Origin: Campylobacter lanienae NCTC 13004
GTDB lineage: Bacteria > Campylobacterota > Campylobacteria > Campylobacterales > Campylobacteraceae
Assembly (NCBI RefSeq): GCF_002139935.1
Contig: NZ_CP015578.1
Coordinates: forward strand, 992,001 to 1,056,000
Direction: 5' to 3'
DNA length: 64,000 nt
Under the pieces are notes generated by a model. It was not told the origin of the DNA. It made no database searches and saw only the letters and a program-made list of their open reading frames with translations. The position numbers and the translations under genes are program-made. Of this stretch, positions 44,699-53,798 are shown one piece after another (the stretch's first letter is position 1; each line of letters opens with the position of its first letter).

Positions 44699-46264
44699 TT
44701 ATTGTAGTAGCTTTAAGATATTTTGTTGAACTGCGTTAGCTTGGCTCATGGCGTAGCTACCACTTTGAGCTAGGATATTGTATTTAGAGAATGTCGCACT
44801 CTCACTAGCAAAATCCACATCCCTTATCTGACTTTCAGCCGATTTGACATTGACTTGGGTAACTGTGATGTTATTTATCGTTGCGATCAATTGATTTTGG
44901 ACTGAACCAAGATCAGCTCTAATCTTATCTAGTGATTTTCTAGCTGATTCAGCCACATCCACCATAGCTTGAGCACCACCATAGCTATTTACCCCGCCAG
45001 CTTGATCGCCCCATCCAGCAGCATTTGAGGCACCACCATCGAAAAATCCCATTGCCTTAGCTAGAGTTGAGCTAATTGTGCCTGAATTCATATATTTCAA
45101 ATTCACACTAGCTTGATTATAAGTTACTGAAGCAACAGAAGCCTCTGTAATAGGAGCTGCGGACATACCTGATATAATAGATAAATTATTTAAACCTATT
45201 TTAATATCCCTAGCATCTTGGCGAACAAAAGTCATTTGACCTAAAAGCACCGCACCACCATCAGAATATGCAAGGCTTGTTCCGGCAGAATAACCGCCCA
45301 TGAAGCTCGCACCAGATAATATGTTTATTCTAATAGCTCTACCATCCTTAGCCGCTAAAACCAGATGGCCATTTTGTAAGCTAGCTTCTACGCCGGTTTC
45401 ATCTTTTTTAGCGTTGATTGCTCCTATTAATACATTATCGCTATCATTAGCTTTTACAGCGATATCACCTATAGTAATTCCATTTATAATAAGATTTTTG
45501 ATAGACCCAGCAGATACAGCGTTACTAAAAACTTGGGTATTATTTACATTTACCTTTACACCAGTTAAATCGCTTACGCCGTTCATCATTTCGGCTACAG
45601 CTTTGTAGCCTTCTTTTTTAAATGCTTCATTATCTATTTTTTGAAATTCATAACCGCCAGGGTAACCATCAATACCACTTAATTTTACGATAGCACCAGA
45701 AAGCGTTGAAATTGTAGAAAATCTAGCATTATTCGTAGTCTCAAACCTAGTATGCCCAATTGTATTTGAGTTTGTAGCACCTATGCTTACCTTAGCTGTT
45801 TCATTACTATAAGCACCTATTTGGAAGTTTTTATTAGAGAAGTTACCATTTAAGAGTTGTTGGCCATTAAAGCTTGTAGTAGTAGCTATCATATCTAGCT
45901 CTTCAAGAAGTCTTGAGATATCATTTTGAAGAGCTCTTCTAGAATCACTATTTTGACCATCTTGGGCTGCTTGGATAGCTTTGGTTTTAATAGTATCTAG
46001 TATTTTAATCTGTTCATCCATAGCTTTATCAGCTGTTTGGATGATACCTACAGCGTCATTTGCGTTTGAGATAGCTTGACCTAATGAGTTGGCTTGGCTA
46101 CGCAAACTATCAGCGATCGACATACCAGAGGCATCATCGGCTGCTGTTTGGATCCTAAGACCAGAGCTAAGGCGACCAAGAGAATTGGTAAGCGCCCTAT
46201 CATTTACTACAGAGTTAGCATGCGCATTTAAGGCTGCTATGTTTGTGTTAATTCTAAAACTCAT
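44699..46264 (-). CDS. flaB: Flagellin
   Basis: This filament subunit has 521 residues. The D0/D1 ends are textbook: MSFRINTNIAALNAHANS with LGRLSSGLRI at the N-terminus and QSGSYAMSQANAVQQNILKLLQ-type helix at the C-terminus; the variable surface region is about 175-430. Ser/Thr there are probable sites for nonulosonic acid glycans. The promoter is sigma-54 type, which in C. jejuni marks flaB rather than sigma-28-driven flaA, so I label it flaB-like; the symbol is tentative because only one flagellin gene is visible. legB and legC follow on the same strand. Confidence 0.93.
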   Translation of the reverse strand: MSFRINTNIAALNAHANSVVNDRALTNSLGRLSSGLRIQTAADDASGMSIADSLRSQANSLGQAISNANDAVGIIQTADKAMDEQIKILDTIKTKAIQAAQDGQNSDSRRALQNDISRLLEELDMIATTTSFNGQQLLNGNFSNKNFQIGAYSNETAKVSIGATNSNTIGHTRFETTNNARFSTISTLSGAIVKLSGIDGYPGGYEFQKIDNEAFKKEGYKAVAEMMNGVSDLTGVKVNVNNTQVFSNAVSAGSIKNLIINGITIGDIAVKANDSDNVLIGAINAKKDETGVEASLQNGHLVLAAKDGRAIRINILSGASFMGGYSAGTSLAYSDGGAVLLGQMTFVRQDARDIKIGLNNLSIISGMSAAPITEASVASVTYNQASVNLKYMNSGTISSTLAKAMGFFDGGASNAAGWGDQAGGVNSYGGAQAMVDVAESARKSLDKIRADLGSVQNQLIATINNITVTQVNVKSAESQIRDVDFASESATFSKYNILAQSGSYAMSQANAVQQNILKLLQ

Positions 46265-46309
46265 CTTTAAGTCCTTTTCTTAAAAAATTAAAAGTTCGAT
46301 GGGGTATAA

Positions 46310-46324
46310 GCAATGTGCGTTCCA
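46310..46324 (-). promoter_or_regulatory. Sigma-54 promoter of flagellin gene
   Basis: Minus strand TGGAAC-GCACA-TTGC, with GG and GC at the required 10-base spacing, 46 bases before the ATG. It closely resembles the flgL promoter (GGAACGC…TTGCTTA). Confidence 0.88.
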
Positions 46325-46500
46325 AAATTTGAAATTTGTCAAAAAATTAAATTTTTATATCCAAATATATGAAAATCAAAATTGAATTTAGAGTAAATTT
46401 TAAATTATCTCATAAAATTTATATTAAAAATTTCTTAATTAAGTAAATTTTTATAGAGTTTTTGATATTATGCCAAATATTTTTTAAAAAAGGAGTATAA

Positions 46501-47718
46501 ATGGATGCGATAAACACCCTATTTATAATGCTTTGTTCGCTATTGGTTTTGCTAATGACTCCATCACTAGCAATGTTTTATTCTGGGCTAGTTCAGGCTA
46601 AAAACGCATTAAATACTATAATGAATTGCTTCATAGTCTTTGGATTAGTATCATTTACTTGGATATTTGTTGGCTTTTCATTAGCTTATGAGGGTGACTA
46701 CCTTGGTATTATAGGTGATCTTTCGGCTGCTTTTTTAAATGGCGTTAATGGCGTAAATGCCAATGGAGTCCCGCAACTTCTAAATGTGATATATCAAATG
46801 ATGTTTGCCCTAATAGCAAGTGCTGTTATCACAGGATCGCTTGTTGGGCGTGTAAAGCTTAGTGTTTTAGCGATATTTTTGATCTTTTGGAGTATTTTGG
46901 TCTATGCTATTTTGGCTCATATGATCTGGGATGAGCAAGGATTTTTACTAACTCGTGGTGGGCTAGATTTCGCTGGTGGCGGTGTCGTTCATATCAGTGC
47001 GGGGACAGCTGGGTTAATCGGCGTTTTGATGGTGGGTGCTAGAAAAGAGATAGCACATATCAGTGAGCAAGCCCACTCTATACCTTATGCCTTTTTAGGT
47101 GGTATTTTGCTATTTATAGGTTGGTTAGGATTTAACTCAGGTAGCGCTGGAAAGGTAGATGAAATCGCCGTAAATGCCTTTATAGTTACTATTATTTCAG
47201 CTTCTAGTGGATATATAGCTTGGATATTTATGGAAATTTTAAACAAACAAAAACCTAGCATATTAGGCTCTTTAAGTGGCTTAGTAGCTGGACTTGTAGG
47301 TATCACACCAGGTTGCGGATATGTAGGCATAGCAGCTAGTATAATAATCGGCGCTAGCACAGCTATTGTCTGTTTTTGGGGATTGATAGTTATCAAATAC
47401 AAGCTCAAACTAGATGACTCATTAGACGCCTTTTCACTGCATGGATTTGGCGGTATATGGGGCGCTTTATGTGTGGGGCTATTTGCTACTAAGGAGATAA
47501 ATCCTAGCATTGAATTTGAAGGATTATTTGTAAGCTTTAATCCGCATTTGCTTTTAGAGCAGATTATGGGAGTTGTGGTTTGCTTTGGGATTTCGGCTAT
47601 TATAAGCTTTGTGATATTTAAGGTTATATCATATTTTACCCCGCTTCGTGTAGATAGTGAGCATGAGAGCCTAGGTCTAGATGCTAGCCTACACGGCGAG
47701 AGCGCTTATAAAAGATAA
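46501..47718 (+). CDS. amt: Ammonium transporter
   Basis: This Amt/MEP/Rh family channel has 405 residues and about eleven membrane helices. Family marks are MTPSLAMFYSGLVQAKN near the start, the pore His region in GGGVVHISAGTAGLIG, and DALDAFSLHG-type segment SLDAFSLHGFGGIWGAL with the second pore His. AAAGGAG stands 6 bases before the ATG, and a TATTAT -10-like box lies about 30 bases further upstream. No glnK partner is adjacent. The gene is divergent from the flagellin gene. Confidence 0.96.
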   Translation: MDAINTLFIMLCSLLVLLMTPSLAMFYSGLVQAKNALNTIMNCFIVFGLVSFTWIFVGFSLAYEGDYLGIIGDLSAAFLNGVNGVNANGVPQLLNVIYQMMFALIASAVITGSLVGRVKLSVLAIFLIFWSILVYAILAHMIWDEQGFLLTRGGLDFAGGGVVHISAGTAGLIGVLMVGARKEIAHISEQAHSIPYAFLGGILLFIGWLGFNSGSAGKVDEIAVNAFIVTIISASSGYIAWIFMEILNKQKPSILGSLSGLVAGLVGITPGCGYVGIAASIIIGASTAIVCFWGLIVIKYKLKLDDSLDAFSLHGFGGIWGALCVGLFATKEINPSIEFEGLFVSFNPHLLLEQIMGVVVCFGISAIISFVIFKVISYFTPLRVDSEHESLGLDASLHGESAYKR

Positions 47719-47746
47719 AGTTTAAACTATCTTTCATACTATGAAA

Positions 47747-47785
47747 TTCGCAGATTAATGGTATTTGACCCACTAAATCTGCGAA
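47747..47785 (+). terminator. Hairpin after amt
   Basis: Perfect 10-base arms TTCGCAGATT/AATCTGCGAA flank a 19-base loop, 28 bases past the amt stop. The tail has few T residues, so it may also be a bound palindrome. Confidence 0.5.
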
Positions 47786-47906
47786 ATTAAATTCCAAAAT
47801 TCTTAAATCAAATTATATCGATTTTATAATACTGATAAATTATCATTATTTGAGCTATTTTAAACTATATAGTTTTAATCATATTTGAGTCTAAAATTTA
47901 GAGATT

Positions 47907-48611
47907 TCAATTAAAATACAAGTCTAAATCTATTAAAGATGGTAATCTACTATCTATATTATTTTTTAGATAAAAACTAGCCAAGCTAGGATATTCGTCT
48001 CTTAGTCCAAAAGTTGGATCATAACTGATATATCTGCTTTTTATAGCGATTGCAAATACATTTTTCATAACAGAAATAAGTCTATAAATAGTTTCTAATC
48101 TGCTTTTATTAGGATTATTAGGATTAAAAATATTGTTTAATATCTCAACCAAATCTTCATATTTAATCTCTTTGATATTTTTATTTCCAATTGCTGGAAT
48201 TATGTATTTTTCGTGTACTAAGGTTATTCTTTTAGCATAATCTTTACTGACGCCATCTATCTTAATTTTTTTATCCATATACTTTATAAATAGCTCTTTA
48301 TATGTATGCTTTTTAACTCCATTTAATAGATTAAAATCCTTTCCTAACTCATCAAATTTATTTAGTAGCTTAATGGCATCTCTCCTAGCCTTAAGCACAT
48401 TATAAATTCCAACTCTAAACTCTTCTAATTTGTATTTATGTTTTTTGCCATATTTGTCATAAATAGTAATTGAAAAAACCTTGCTTCCTTTAGGATTAAT
48501 ATAAATTTCAAGCTCCTTAGGATTTCCCACGACAGCAAAATATCTTTTATCTCTTATCTCTAAAAGCTCGATATCCTTATCGCTCAAACAAGCCTTTGAA
48601 ATATTAGCCAT
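47907..48611 (-). pseudogene. int: Tyrosine integrase, truncated before the catalytic domain
   Basis: The 234 residues match the N-terminal half of island/phage integrases: an arm-type DNA-binding domain (about 5-90) and a SAM-like core-binding domain (about 100-195), ending in SYDPTFGLRDEYP and DSRLPSLIDLD. The following catalytic domain with the R-H-x-x-R and Tyr residues is missing; a stop comes at 47907. It lies 190 bases from the 3' end of a tRNA gene, the usual spot for such elements. The element body appears deleted, since amt ends only 188 bases beyond. Two copies of TAGTGACTTA (48626, 48645; 19 bases apart) lie just upstream. Confidence 0.82.
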
Positions 48612-48800
48612 AATAACTCCTTTAATAGTGACTTATTAAAATAGTAGTGACTTAATTAGTAGTAAAATTTTTTGAGAATTAATAGTATTTTTTCAAAATC
48701 AATTGAGAAAAAACAGCAATAAAAAACCCTCTCCAAGTATGAAAAATAGGCAATAAAATTGAATAAATAAAAAAGGATTTGAATAGATATAAGATATTAA

Positions 48801-48877
48801 TGGTGGGTTTACCAGGACTCGAACCTGGGGCCATCCGGTTATGAGCCGGATGCTCTAACCAACTGAGCTATAAACCC
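48801..48877 (-). tRNA. tRNA with CAT anticodon (Met, or Ile2)
   Basis: The 77-base cloverleaf reads on the minus strand: acceptor GGGTTTA/TAAACCC, D arm AGCTCAGTTGGTTAGAGC, anticodon stem TCCGG/CCGGA with loop CTCATAA, T arm CCAGGTTCGAGTCCTGG, and an encoded CCA. A CAU anticodon may be elongator Met or lysidine-modified Ile; sequence features alone do not let me decide. The truncated integrase points to its 3' end as an insertion site. Confidence 0.95.
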
Positions 48878-48895
48878 ACTTGAATTGAAGTTGGA

Positions 48896-48901
48896 ATTAT
48901 A
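48896..48901 (-). promoter_or_regulatory. -10 box of tRNA gene
   Basis: TATAAT on the minus strand, 19 bases upstream of the tRNA 5' end, in an AT-rich context. Confidence 0.45.
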
Positions 48902-49038
48902 TATAAAAATTACTTAAATTTATATAAAATTCAATCTAAATTTAAAATTTTATATCGAATTTTACCTTAAAATCACCATATTAAAGTAATTAAAACACAA
49001 TCCAAAATAACTCAAAAATATTAAATTCAATCCATATT

Positions 49039-50844
49039 TTATTTGCGTTTTTTGTGATATTTCTCATCTATATAGCCCATATCAGCTAGCTTGTCAAATA
49101 TCCTAGCTAGTATCGGCCCAGCTGCGCCACCACCGCTTGCGCCGTGCTCTACTAATACAGTTACAACATATCTAGGATTTTCATACGGTGCATACCCCGT
49201 CATCCAAGCGTGTGATCGCTCATAATACTCCATGTTAGCCTCTTTGATTCTCTCTTTATCCTCTTGACTAATTCCTACGACTTGAGCGGTTCCGGATTTG
49301 GCTGCGATTGTTACTTTCGAAGGGCTTAATACCCTAAAGCCCGTTCCACCTGGGATATTAGCCACAGCATGCATCCCTTCTCTTATATATTTTAAGGCTG
49401 ATTTTTCCTTTTGGCTAAGAATATCACTGCCTACCCAATCTTGTTTAAGGTTATTAATACTACTAAGAAAATGCGGTGTAACATCATATCCCATAGCAAA
49501 TATCGCCGTATCTCTAGCTACTTGCATTGGTGTAGCTAAGAAGCTACCTTGACCTATGCTTGTATTTATGGTATCGCCTTGATACCAAGGTTGATTTAAT
49601 CTATTTTTTTTCCACTGGATATCAGGGACTATGCCGATATATTCATTTGGTAAATCCACGCCTGTTTTAACCCCAAAACCATATCGCCTAAGCACAGGCG
49701 CCATAATATCTATACCGACATTATAAGCTCCCCTATAAAAATATGTATCACAGCTATCACGCAACGCCTCTACTATAGTCATCATCTCAGAGCCATAATT
49801 TTTCCAATTTCTAAATTTTCTATCACCTAATTCAAAATATGGATCACAAAGCAACTTCGTAGTAGGCGATATCTTGCCACTTTCGAAAAACGCCATCCCC
49901 ATTGCCATTTTCACGACACTTCCTGGTGGATAAAGGGCATTTACTAGCTTATTTGTAAATGGATGCTCTGGGCTATTCATCATCTCATTCCAATCGCTTT
50001 GGCTAATTCCTGTTACAAACTGATTTAGATCATACTCAGGCAGACTAGCCGCAGCCAAAATAGACCCATCCAAAGCATCCATCACGATCACCGCACCTGC
50101 TGGTCTATCGAAAGCCTCATATAGATATTTTTGCAACTCCAAATCTATAGTAAGAGCGATATCAATACTACTTGGCTTGATATATCCTACTTCTTCTACT
50201 ATCTTATTTAGAGCGGTTACTTTGGTGATTTTTTGACCTTCTACGCCTTGTAAAATTTCATTATAATACCGCTCTACTCCACTTCTACCTGTATAATTTG
50301 TAAGCTTAGATATAGGATTTATCTCTATATCTTTTAAATTCGCTCTACCTACATAGCCAATAACATGGCTAGCTAAATCCCCAAATGGATAGTGGCGTAT
50401 GGATACTGGCCTTACATCTATATTATCACGCAAATTCAGCCTAGCAAAATGTGGCAACACCCTATCATAATCCAAAAAATTCACAATATTTACAAAATCT
50501 TGAAAGTATGGCGAGTCATTTTTGATATACTCTCTTTTGAGTTTAGTAGCATTTAAATCTGGGAAAACTGATATTATAAACTCTATCTCTTCATCTAAAA
50601 TATCAATATTTCGCCTAAGATGAGGCTTAATCGATATCTCAAATCCAAGTTTATTAACAGCTAGTGGCTTGCCATTTCTATCTAAAATTTGCCCCCTAAC
50701 TGGTGCTATATATTCTGTTTTTATAGCGTTTTTTTCAGCGATTTGCTCATAATATTCATTTGATTTAATACTTAAATAATACACCCTAGTAAGCAAAATA
50801 ATCCAAACAAAGGTTATAACTCCATAGACAATAGTCATTCTCAT
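49039..50844 (-). CDS. mrdA: Penicillin-binding protein 2
   Basis: PBP2 is the transpeptidase of the elongation complex. The 601-residue protein has one N-terminal helix, a dimerisation domain with RGQILDRNGKPLAVN, and a transpeptidase domain with SxxK as SVVK in PPGSVVKMAMG, SxN as SCD in DSCDTYFY, and KSGT in AKSGTAQV. It overlaps the MreD-like gene by 4 bases, so both probably work in cell-shape control. It is the last gene of the long minus-strand run. Confidence 0.95.
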   Translation of the reverse strand: MRMTIVYGVITFVWIILLTRVYYLSIKSNEYYEQIAEKNAIKTEYIAPVRGQILDRNGKPLAVNKLGFEISIKPHLRRNIDILDEEIEFIISVFPDLNATKLKREYIKNDSPYFQDFVNIVNFLDYDRVLPHFARLNLRDNIDVRPVSIRHYPFGDLASHVIGYVGRANLKDIEINPISKLTNYTGRSGVERYYNEILQGVEGQKITKVTALNKIVEEVGYIKPSSIDIALTIDLELQKYLYEAFDRPAGAVIVMDALDGSILAAASLPEYDLNQFVTGISQSDWNEMMNSPEHPFTNKLVNALYPPGSVVKMAMGMAFFESGKISPTTKLLCDPYFELGDRKFRNWKNYGSEMMTIVEALRDSCDTYFYRGAYNVGIDIMAPVLRRYGFGVKTGVDLPNEYIGIVPDIQWKKNRLNQPWYQGDTINTSIGQGSFLATPMQVARDTAIFAMGYDVTPHFLSSINNLKQDWVGSDILSQKEKSALKYIREGMHAVANIPGGTGFRVLSPSKVTIAAKSGTAQVVGISQEDKERIKEANMEYYERSHAWMTGYAPYENPRYVVTVLVEHGASGGGAAGPILARIFDKLADMGYIDEKYHKKRK

Positions 50845-51329
50845 AAAATTCGCCCCCGAAATATCACAAGAGCAATCAAAGACTCTATAATAGCATAGAG
50901 CAGATACTCATAATCAAGCTTCATTCTAGGTTGATTTAGCACATATAAGACGATATTACTCATAGCAAGAGTAAAGATATAGCCTGAAAAAATATATATA
51001 GTGATTAGTAGTTTTCTCCATTTTATATTTGTTTTTAGCCAATCATTCATAAAGTAATAAAAAAATATCCAAGCCAAAACCACAGAGCAAAACTCAAATC
51101 CATTTAACTGCTCAGCAAAAATCAAAAAAGCAAAACTAAGATACCATCTCTTATCCTTTGTCCCAAGAGTTCTATCTATCTCATCTTTTAAAATCACCAA
51201 ATAGGTGAAAAATATCCCAATCAATGGTGGCAAAAATGTAGTAGTAATGCTAAATATCTCATATATTACAATAAATATACAAAATAGATTAAATCTTAGA
51301 GATTGCGGATTAAGGCTATTTCGTTGCAT
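50841..51329 (-). CDS. Integral membrane protein, MreD-like position
   Basis: The 162-residue protein has about five hydrophobic helices and no catalytic motif. Size, topology and its place directly before PBP2 resemble MreD of mreBCD-mrdA operons, but similarity is too weak for me to name it. Its 5' end overlaps the acetyltransferase gene by 34 bases, so the true start may lie further in. Confidence 0.65.
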   Translation of the reverse strand: MQRNSLNPQSLRFNLFCIFIVIYEIFSITTTFLPPLIGIFFTYLVILKDEIDRTLGTKDKRWYLSFAFLIFAEQLNGFEFCSVVLAWIFFYYFMNDWLKTNIKWRKLLITIYIFSGYIFTLAMSNIVLYVLNQPRMKLDYEYLLYAIIESLIALVIFRGRIL

Positions 51330-51754
51330 ATCGGAAAGTGCTTACATTTGATACAATCAGCCCAAATTTTTTGTGCTGGTAACTTCTCTTTCGAAATTTC
51401 TATAAATCCCAAATTCTTAAAAAATCCACTCCTATAAGTAAGGGTAAAAACCTGCGTTATCTCAAGCTTTTTAGCCTCATCTAAAAGGGCATTTACTAGC
51501 CCACTTCCAACTCCTTTGCCCCTATAATCAAAATCCACTATCAAGCTTCTAACCTCAGCTAAATTCGAAGCATGTATATGAAGCGCACTATAGCCAACTA
51601 GTCTATCACCATCAAATGCGAGTGTATATGAGCGGATATTTGTAGCTATCTCATCATCACTTCTAGGCAAAATTACGCCATTTTCTACCTCTGGGCGGAC
51701 TAAAATTTGCATATTTTTTATATCTTTTAATCTTGCTTTTTTATACTCTATCAT
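51296..51754 (-). CDS. GNAT acetyltransferase, short N-acetylglutamate-synthase-like
   Basis: This 152-residue GNAT protein has the acetyl-CoA loop in DFDYRGKGVGSGLV. VILPRSDDEI, AEVRSLIVDF, VFTLTYRSGFFKNLGF and the C-terminal KIWADCIKCKHFPICNEIALI resemble the short amino-acid N-acetyltransferases that act as N-acetylglutamate synthase in arginine synthesis. That role is a guess from motif pattern. It overlaps ysxC by 14 bases. Confidence 0.75.
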   Translation of the reverse strand: MIEYKKARLKDIKNMQILVRPEVENGVILPRSDDEIATNIRSYTLAFDGDRLVGYSALHIHASNLAEVRSLIVDFDYRGKGVGSGLVNALLDEAKKLEITQVFTLTYRSGFFKNLGFIEISKEKLPAQKIWADCIKCKHFPICNEIALIRNL

Positions 51755-52349
51755 TTTTTACACCAAATACTGCGTTATATATAGCTTTTGTGGCTTTATC
51801 TATGCCTGTTTTTTTACTGCTAGAAACCAAAATAGCAGTTGGGTCAATCTTTAAAACTTGTGATTTTTGGCTTTGATTTAGCTTATCTGATTTTGTGTAT
51901 ATATTTAATACACTTTGATCAGCTCTGATAAACTCATCTAAATACAACCCCAAATTTTCATCTTTTTTCAGCTGAGCATGCCTAGAATCTATCAAATGCA
52001 CAAAAGCCTTAATACTAAGCCTTTCCCTAAGATATTTATCTAAATTTTGTTGCCAAGCATTTTGCATGCTTTTACTCACCTTAGCATAGCCAAATCCTGG
52101 AAGATCTACAAATATAAGTGGAATTTTCTCACCATCATTATCTATGATTACTTCAAAGTAGTTTATCAGCTGAGTTTTGCCTGGAGTTGAGCTAGATTTG
52201 GCTAGGCCATTATGGTTGGTTAAGGCATTGATAATAGAGCTTTTGCCGACATTGCTACGCCCCAAAAACGCCACTTCACTAATGCCAAATTCCGGCGAAT
52301 CATCAATCCCTTGAGCCGATAGCAAAAATTTAGCACTAATAATTCTCAT
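51741..52349 (-). CDS. ysxC: Ribosome biogenesis GTPase YsxC/EngB
   Basis: This essential GTPase takes part in 50S subunit assembly. G1 is GRSNVGKSS, G3 DLPGFGYAKV and G4 TKSD; the 202-residue size is normal. It overlaps lptA by 4 bases and the acetyltransferase gene by 14, placing it in the envelope operon as in other campylobacters. Confidence 0.95.
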   Translation of the reverse strand: MRIISAKFLLSAQGIDDSPEFGISEVAFLGRSNVGKSSIINALTNHNGLAKSSSTPGKTQLINYFEVIIDNDGEKIPLIFVDLPGFGYAKVSKSMQNAWQQNLDKYLRERLSIKAFVHLIDSRHAQLKKDENLGLYLDEFIRADQSVLNIYTKSDKLNQSQKSQVLKIDPTAILVSSSKKTGIDKATKAIYNAVFGVKNDRV

Positions 52350-52819
52350 CTCTCATCTACCTGAAATATAAATTTAACCGGCTCTTTATTTTTGCTTTTG
52401 ACATTATAAATTCCCTTTAATTGATCAACTATAATCTCATCGCCAAATACCTTTTTATCACTATCAATCTCATGTAAAAAGGCATTACCTTTTAGGGTAT
52501 AAATTTGCGTTTTTGGCTCGTATGTTAGCAAGTTGCCACTACCATTATAATTTTTACCATTTAATAATATAGCGAATTTAGCATCATCAATGGCCTCATA
52601 TTTATATGGTTGGCGATTGTTATCAAAATATATTTTAACTCTATTTGCTTTTAGAGTATCGCTTTTGCCCTTTTTTATCAGCACATTACCCACGAGCTCG
52701 CCAAATCCAGCCTTCTCATTAGCATAAAAATTATCAGCGATAACCTCTATTTGATTTGCGTTTAATATACTAAACATAGTCACCACAACTACAAAAGTTC
52801 TAACTATTTGTAAAACCAA
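52346..52819 (-). CDS. lptA: LPS transport periplasmic protein LptA
   Basis: LptA forms the periplasmic bridge carrying lipopolysaccharide or lipooligosaccharide from LptC to LptD. The 157-residue protein has a signal peptide (about 1-21) and one OstA-like jellyroll: NQIEVIADNFYANEKAGFGELVGNV followed by further strand repeats. It overlaps the lptC gene by 16 bases and the ysxC gene by 4. Confidence 0.88.
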   Translation of the reverse strand: MVLQIVRTFVVVVTMFSILNANQIEVIADNFYANEKAGFGELVGNVLIKKGKSDTLKANRVKIYFDNNRQPYKYEAIDDAKFAILLNGKNYNGSGNLLTYEPKTQIYTLKGNAFLHEIDSDKKVFGDEIIVDQLKGIYNVKSKNKEPVKFIFQVDER

Positions 52820-53331
52820 CCCTTAACTCCTTTTGCCATAATCTCATTGCTATCTAACTGATATATTATGCTATCGCCTAATATCTTATCGCTATTTTGT
52901 AAGAGTTCAAATGGCATATTGCTTAATAAAATTTTATTAGCGTTATCATATATAATCTCATTTGAGTTATATCTTAAATTTGTAACTAAATTCATATATC
53001 TAACATCATTGATAAATGTAATATTATCATCTTTATATATAGCTTCTTTGGCATTTATATTGTGCTTATCATTTTGGATGAAGGTTACATCTGGGTTGAT
53101 AAATTGATTATAATCATCATAGGCTATTACGCTACTTGAGATAAATTTAGCATATGTATCAGTGGCATTTATCTCATAGCTTACCACGCCATCAGCTTGT
53201 ATATTTGCCACTTTCATATTACTAATTTCAAAGCTCTCTTCGTATGGATCTTGTAGCATTAATACTACTATACTCACACTAAAAATAGCAACAGCAAAAT
53301 AGAATATCTTTATAGCCAACGCCCTACCCAC
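52804..53331 (-). CDS. lptC: LPS export protein LptC
   Basis: LptC is a single-pass inner-membrane protein that passes LPS from LptBFG to LptA. The 175-residue protein has one N-terminal helix (about 7-25) and a periplasmic beta-jellyroll with INATDTYAKFISSSVIAYD and NINAKEAIYKDDNITF strands. It overlaps kdsC by 22 bases and lptA by 16; the kdsC-lptC-lptA order is widespread in Proteobacteria. Confidence 0.88.
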   Translation of the reverse strand: MGRALAIKIFYFAVAIFSVSIVVLMLQDPYEESFEISNMKVANIQADGVVSYEINATDTYAKFISSSVIAYDDYNQFINPDVTFIQNDKHNINAKEAIYKDDNITFINDVRYMNLVTNLRYNSNEIIYDNANKILLSNMPFELLQNSDKILGDSIIYQLDSNEIMAKGVKGWFYK

Positions 53332-53798
53332 TCACTACGCAAATTTTCTCTATCAATGATAATCTCTATCATCTCTCTAACGGCGCCATAACCGCCATTT
53401 TTGGTTAGTTTTATATCTGGATTTAAAGCTTCAAACGCATCATTAGGAACAAAGCTAAGAGCTACGCTTTTTAAAAGCTTAATATCATTATAGTCATCAC
53501 CTATAGCAGCAGCATTATCCAAGCTAAGTCCTTCTAAGGCCAAAATCTCTTTAGCCTTAGATAGTTTATCGCTAACGCCTTGAAAGCAGTATTTGATCTC
53601 TAGCTCTTTAGCTCTATCGGCTACTATTTGAGAGCTTTTACCGGTGATTATAGCTGAGATTTTACCCATGCGATTCCACTGCTGGATAGCAAACCCATCT
53701 TTGACATCAAATCTTTTAAGCTCATCACCGGAATTGGTTTTATAAATTCCACCATCACTAAGGCACCCATCAACATCTAAAAATATAATCTCTATCAT
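53310..53798 (-). CDS. kdsC: KDO 8-phosphate phosphatase KdsC
   Basis: This HAD phosphatase releases Kdo from Kdo-8-phosphate for the LPS core. Motif I is FLDVDGCLSDG, motif II the Thr of IITGKSS, and motif IV AIGDDYNDIKLL; the small cap-less form of 162 residues is typical of KdsC. It overlaps hisB by 4 bases and lptC by 22. Confidence 0.93.
   Translation of the reverse strand: MIEIIFLDVDGCLSDGGIYKTNSGDELKRFDVKDGFAIQQWNRMGKISAIITGKSSQIVADRAKELEIKYCFQGVSDKLSKAKEILALEGLSLDNAAAIGDDYNDIKLLKSVALSFVPNDAFEALNPDIKLTKNGGYGAVREMIEIIIDRENLRSEWVGRWL

Noticed and set aside
47833-47845. TGATAAATTATCA, Fur-box-like
   Set aside because: The half-sites are one base apart rather than three, and it lies between convergent 3' ends (amt and the integrase remnant), with no promoter to control.
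48626-48654. Two TAGTGACTTA copies as a CRISPR or att repeat
   Set aside because: There are only two short copies 19 bases apart, with no match to the tRNA 3' end; they may be integrase or excisionase sites, but this is not supported.
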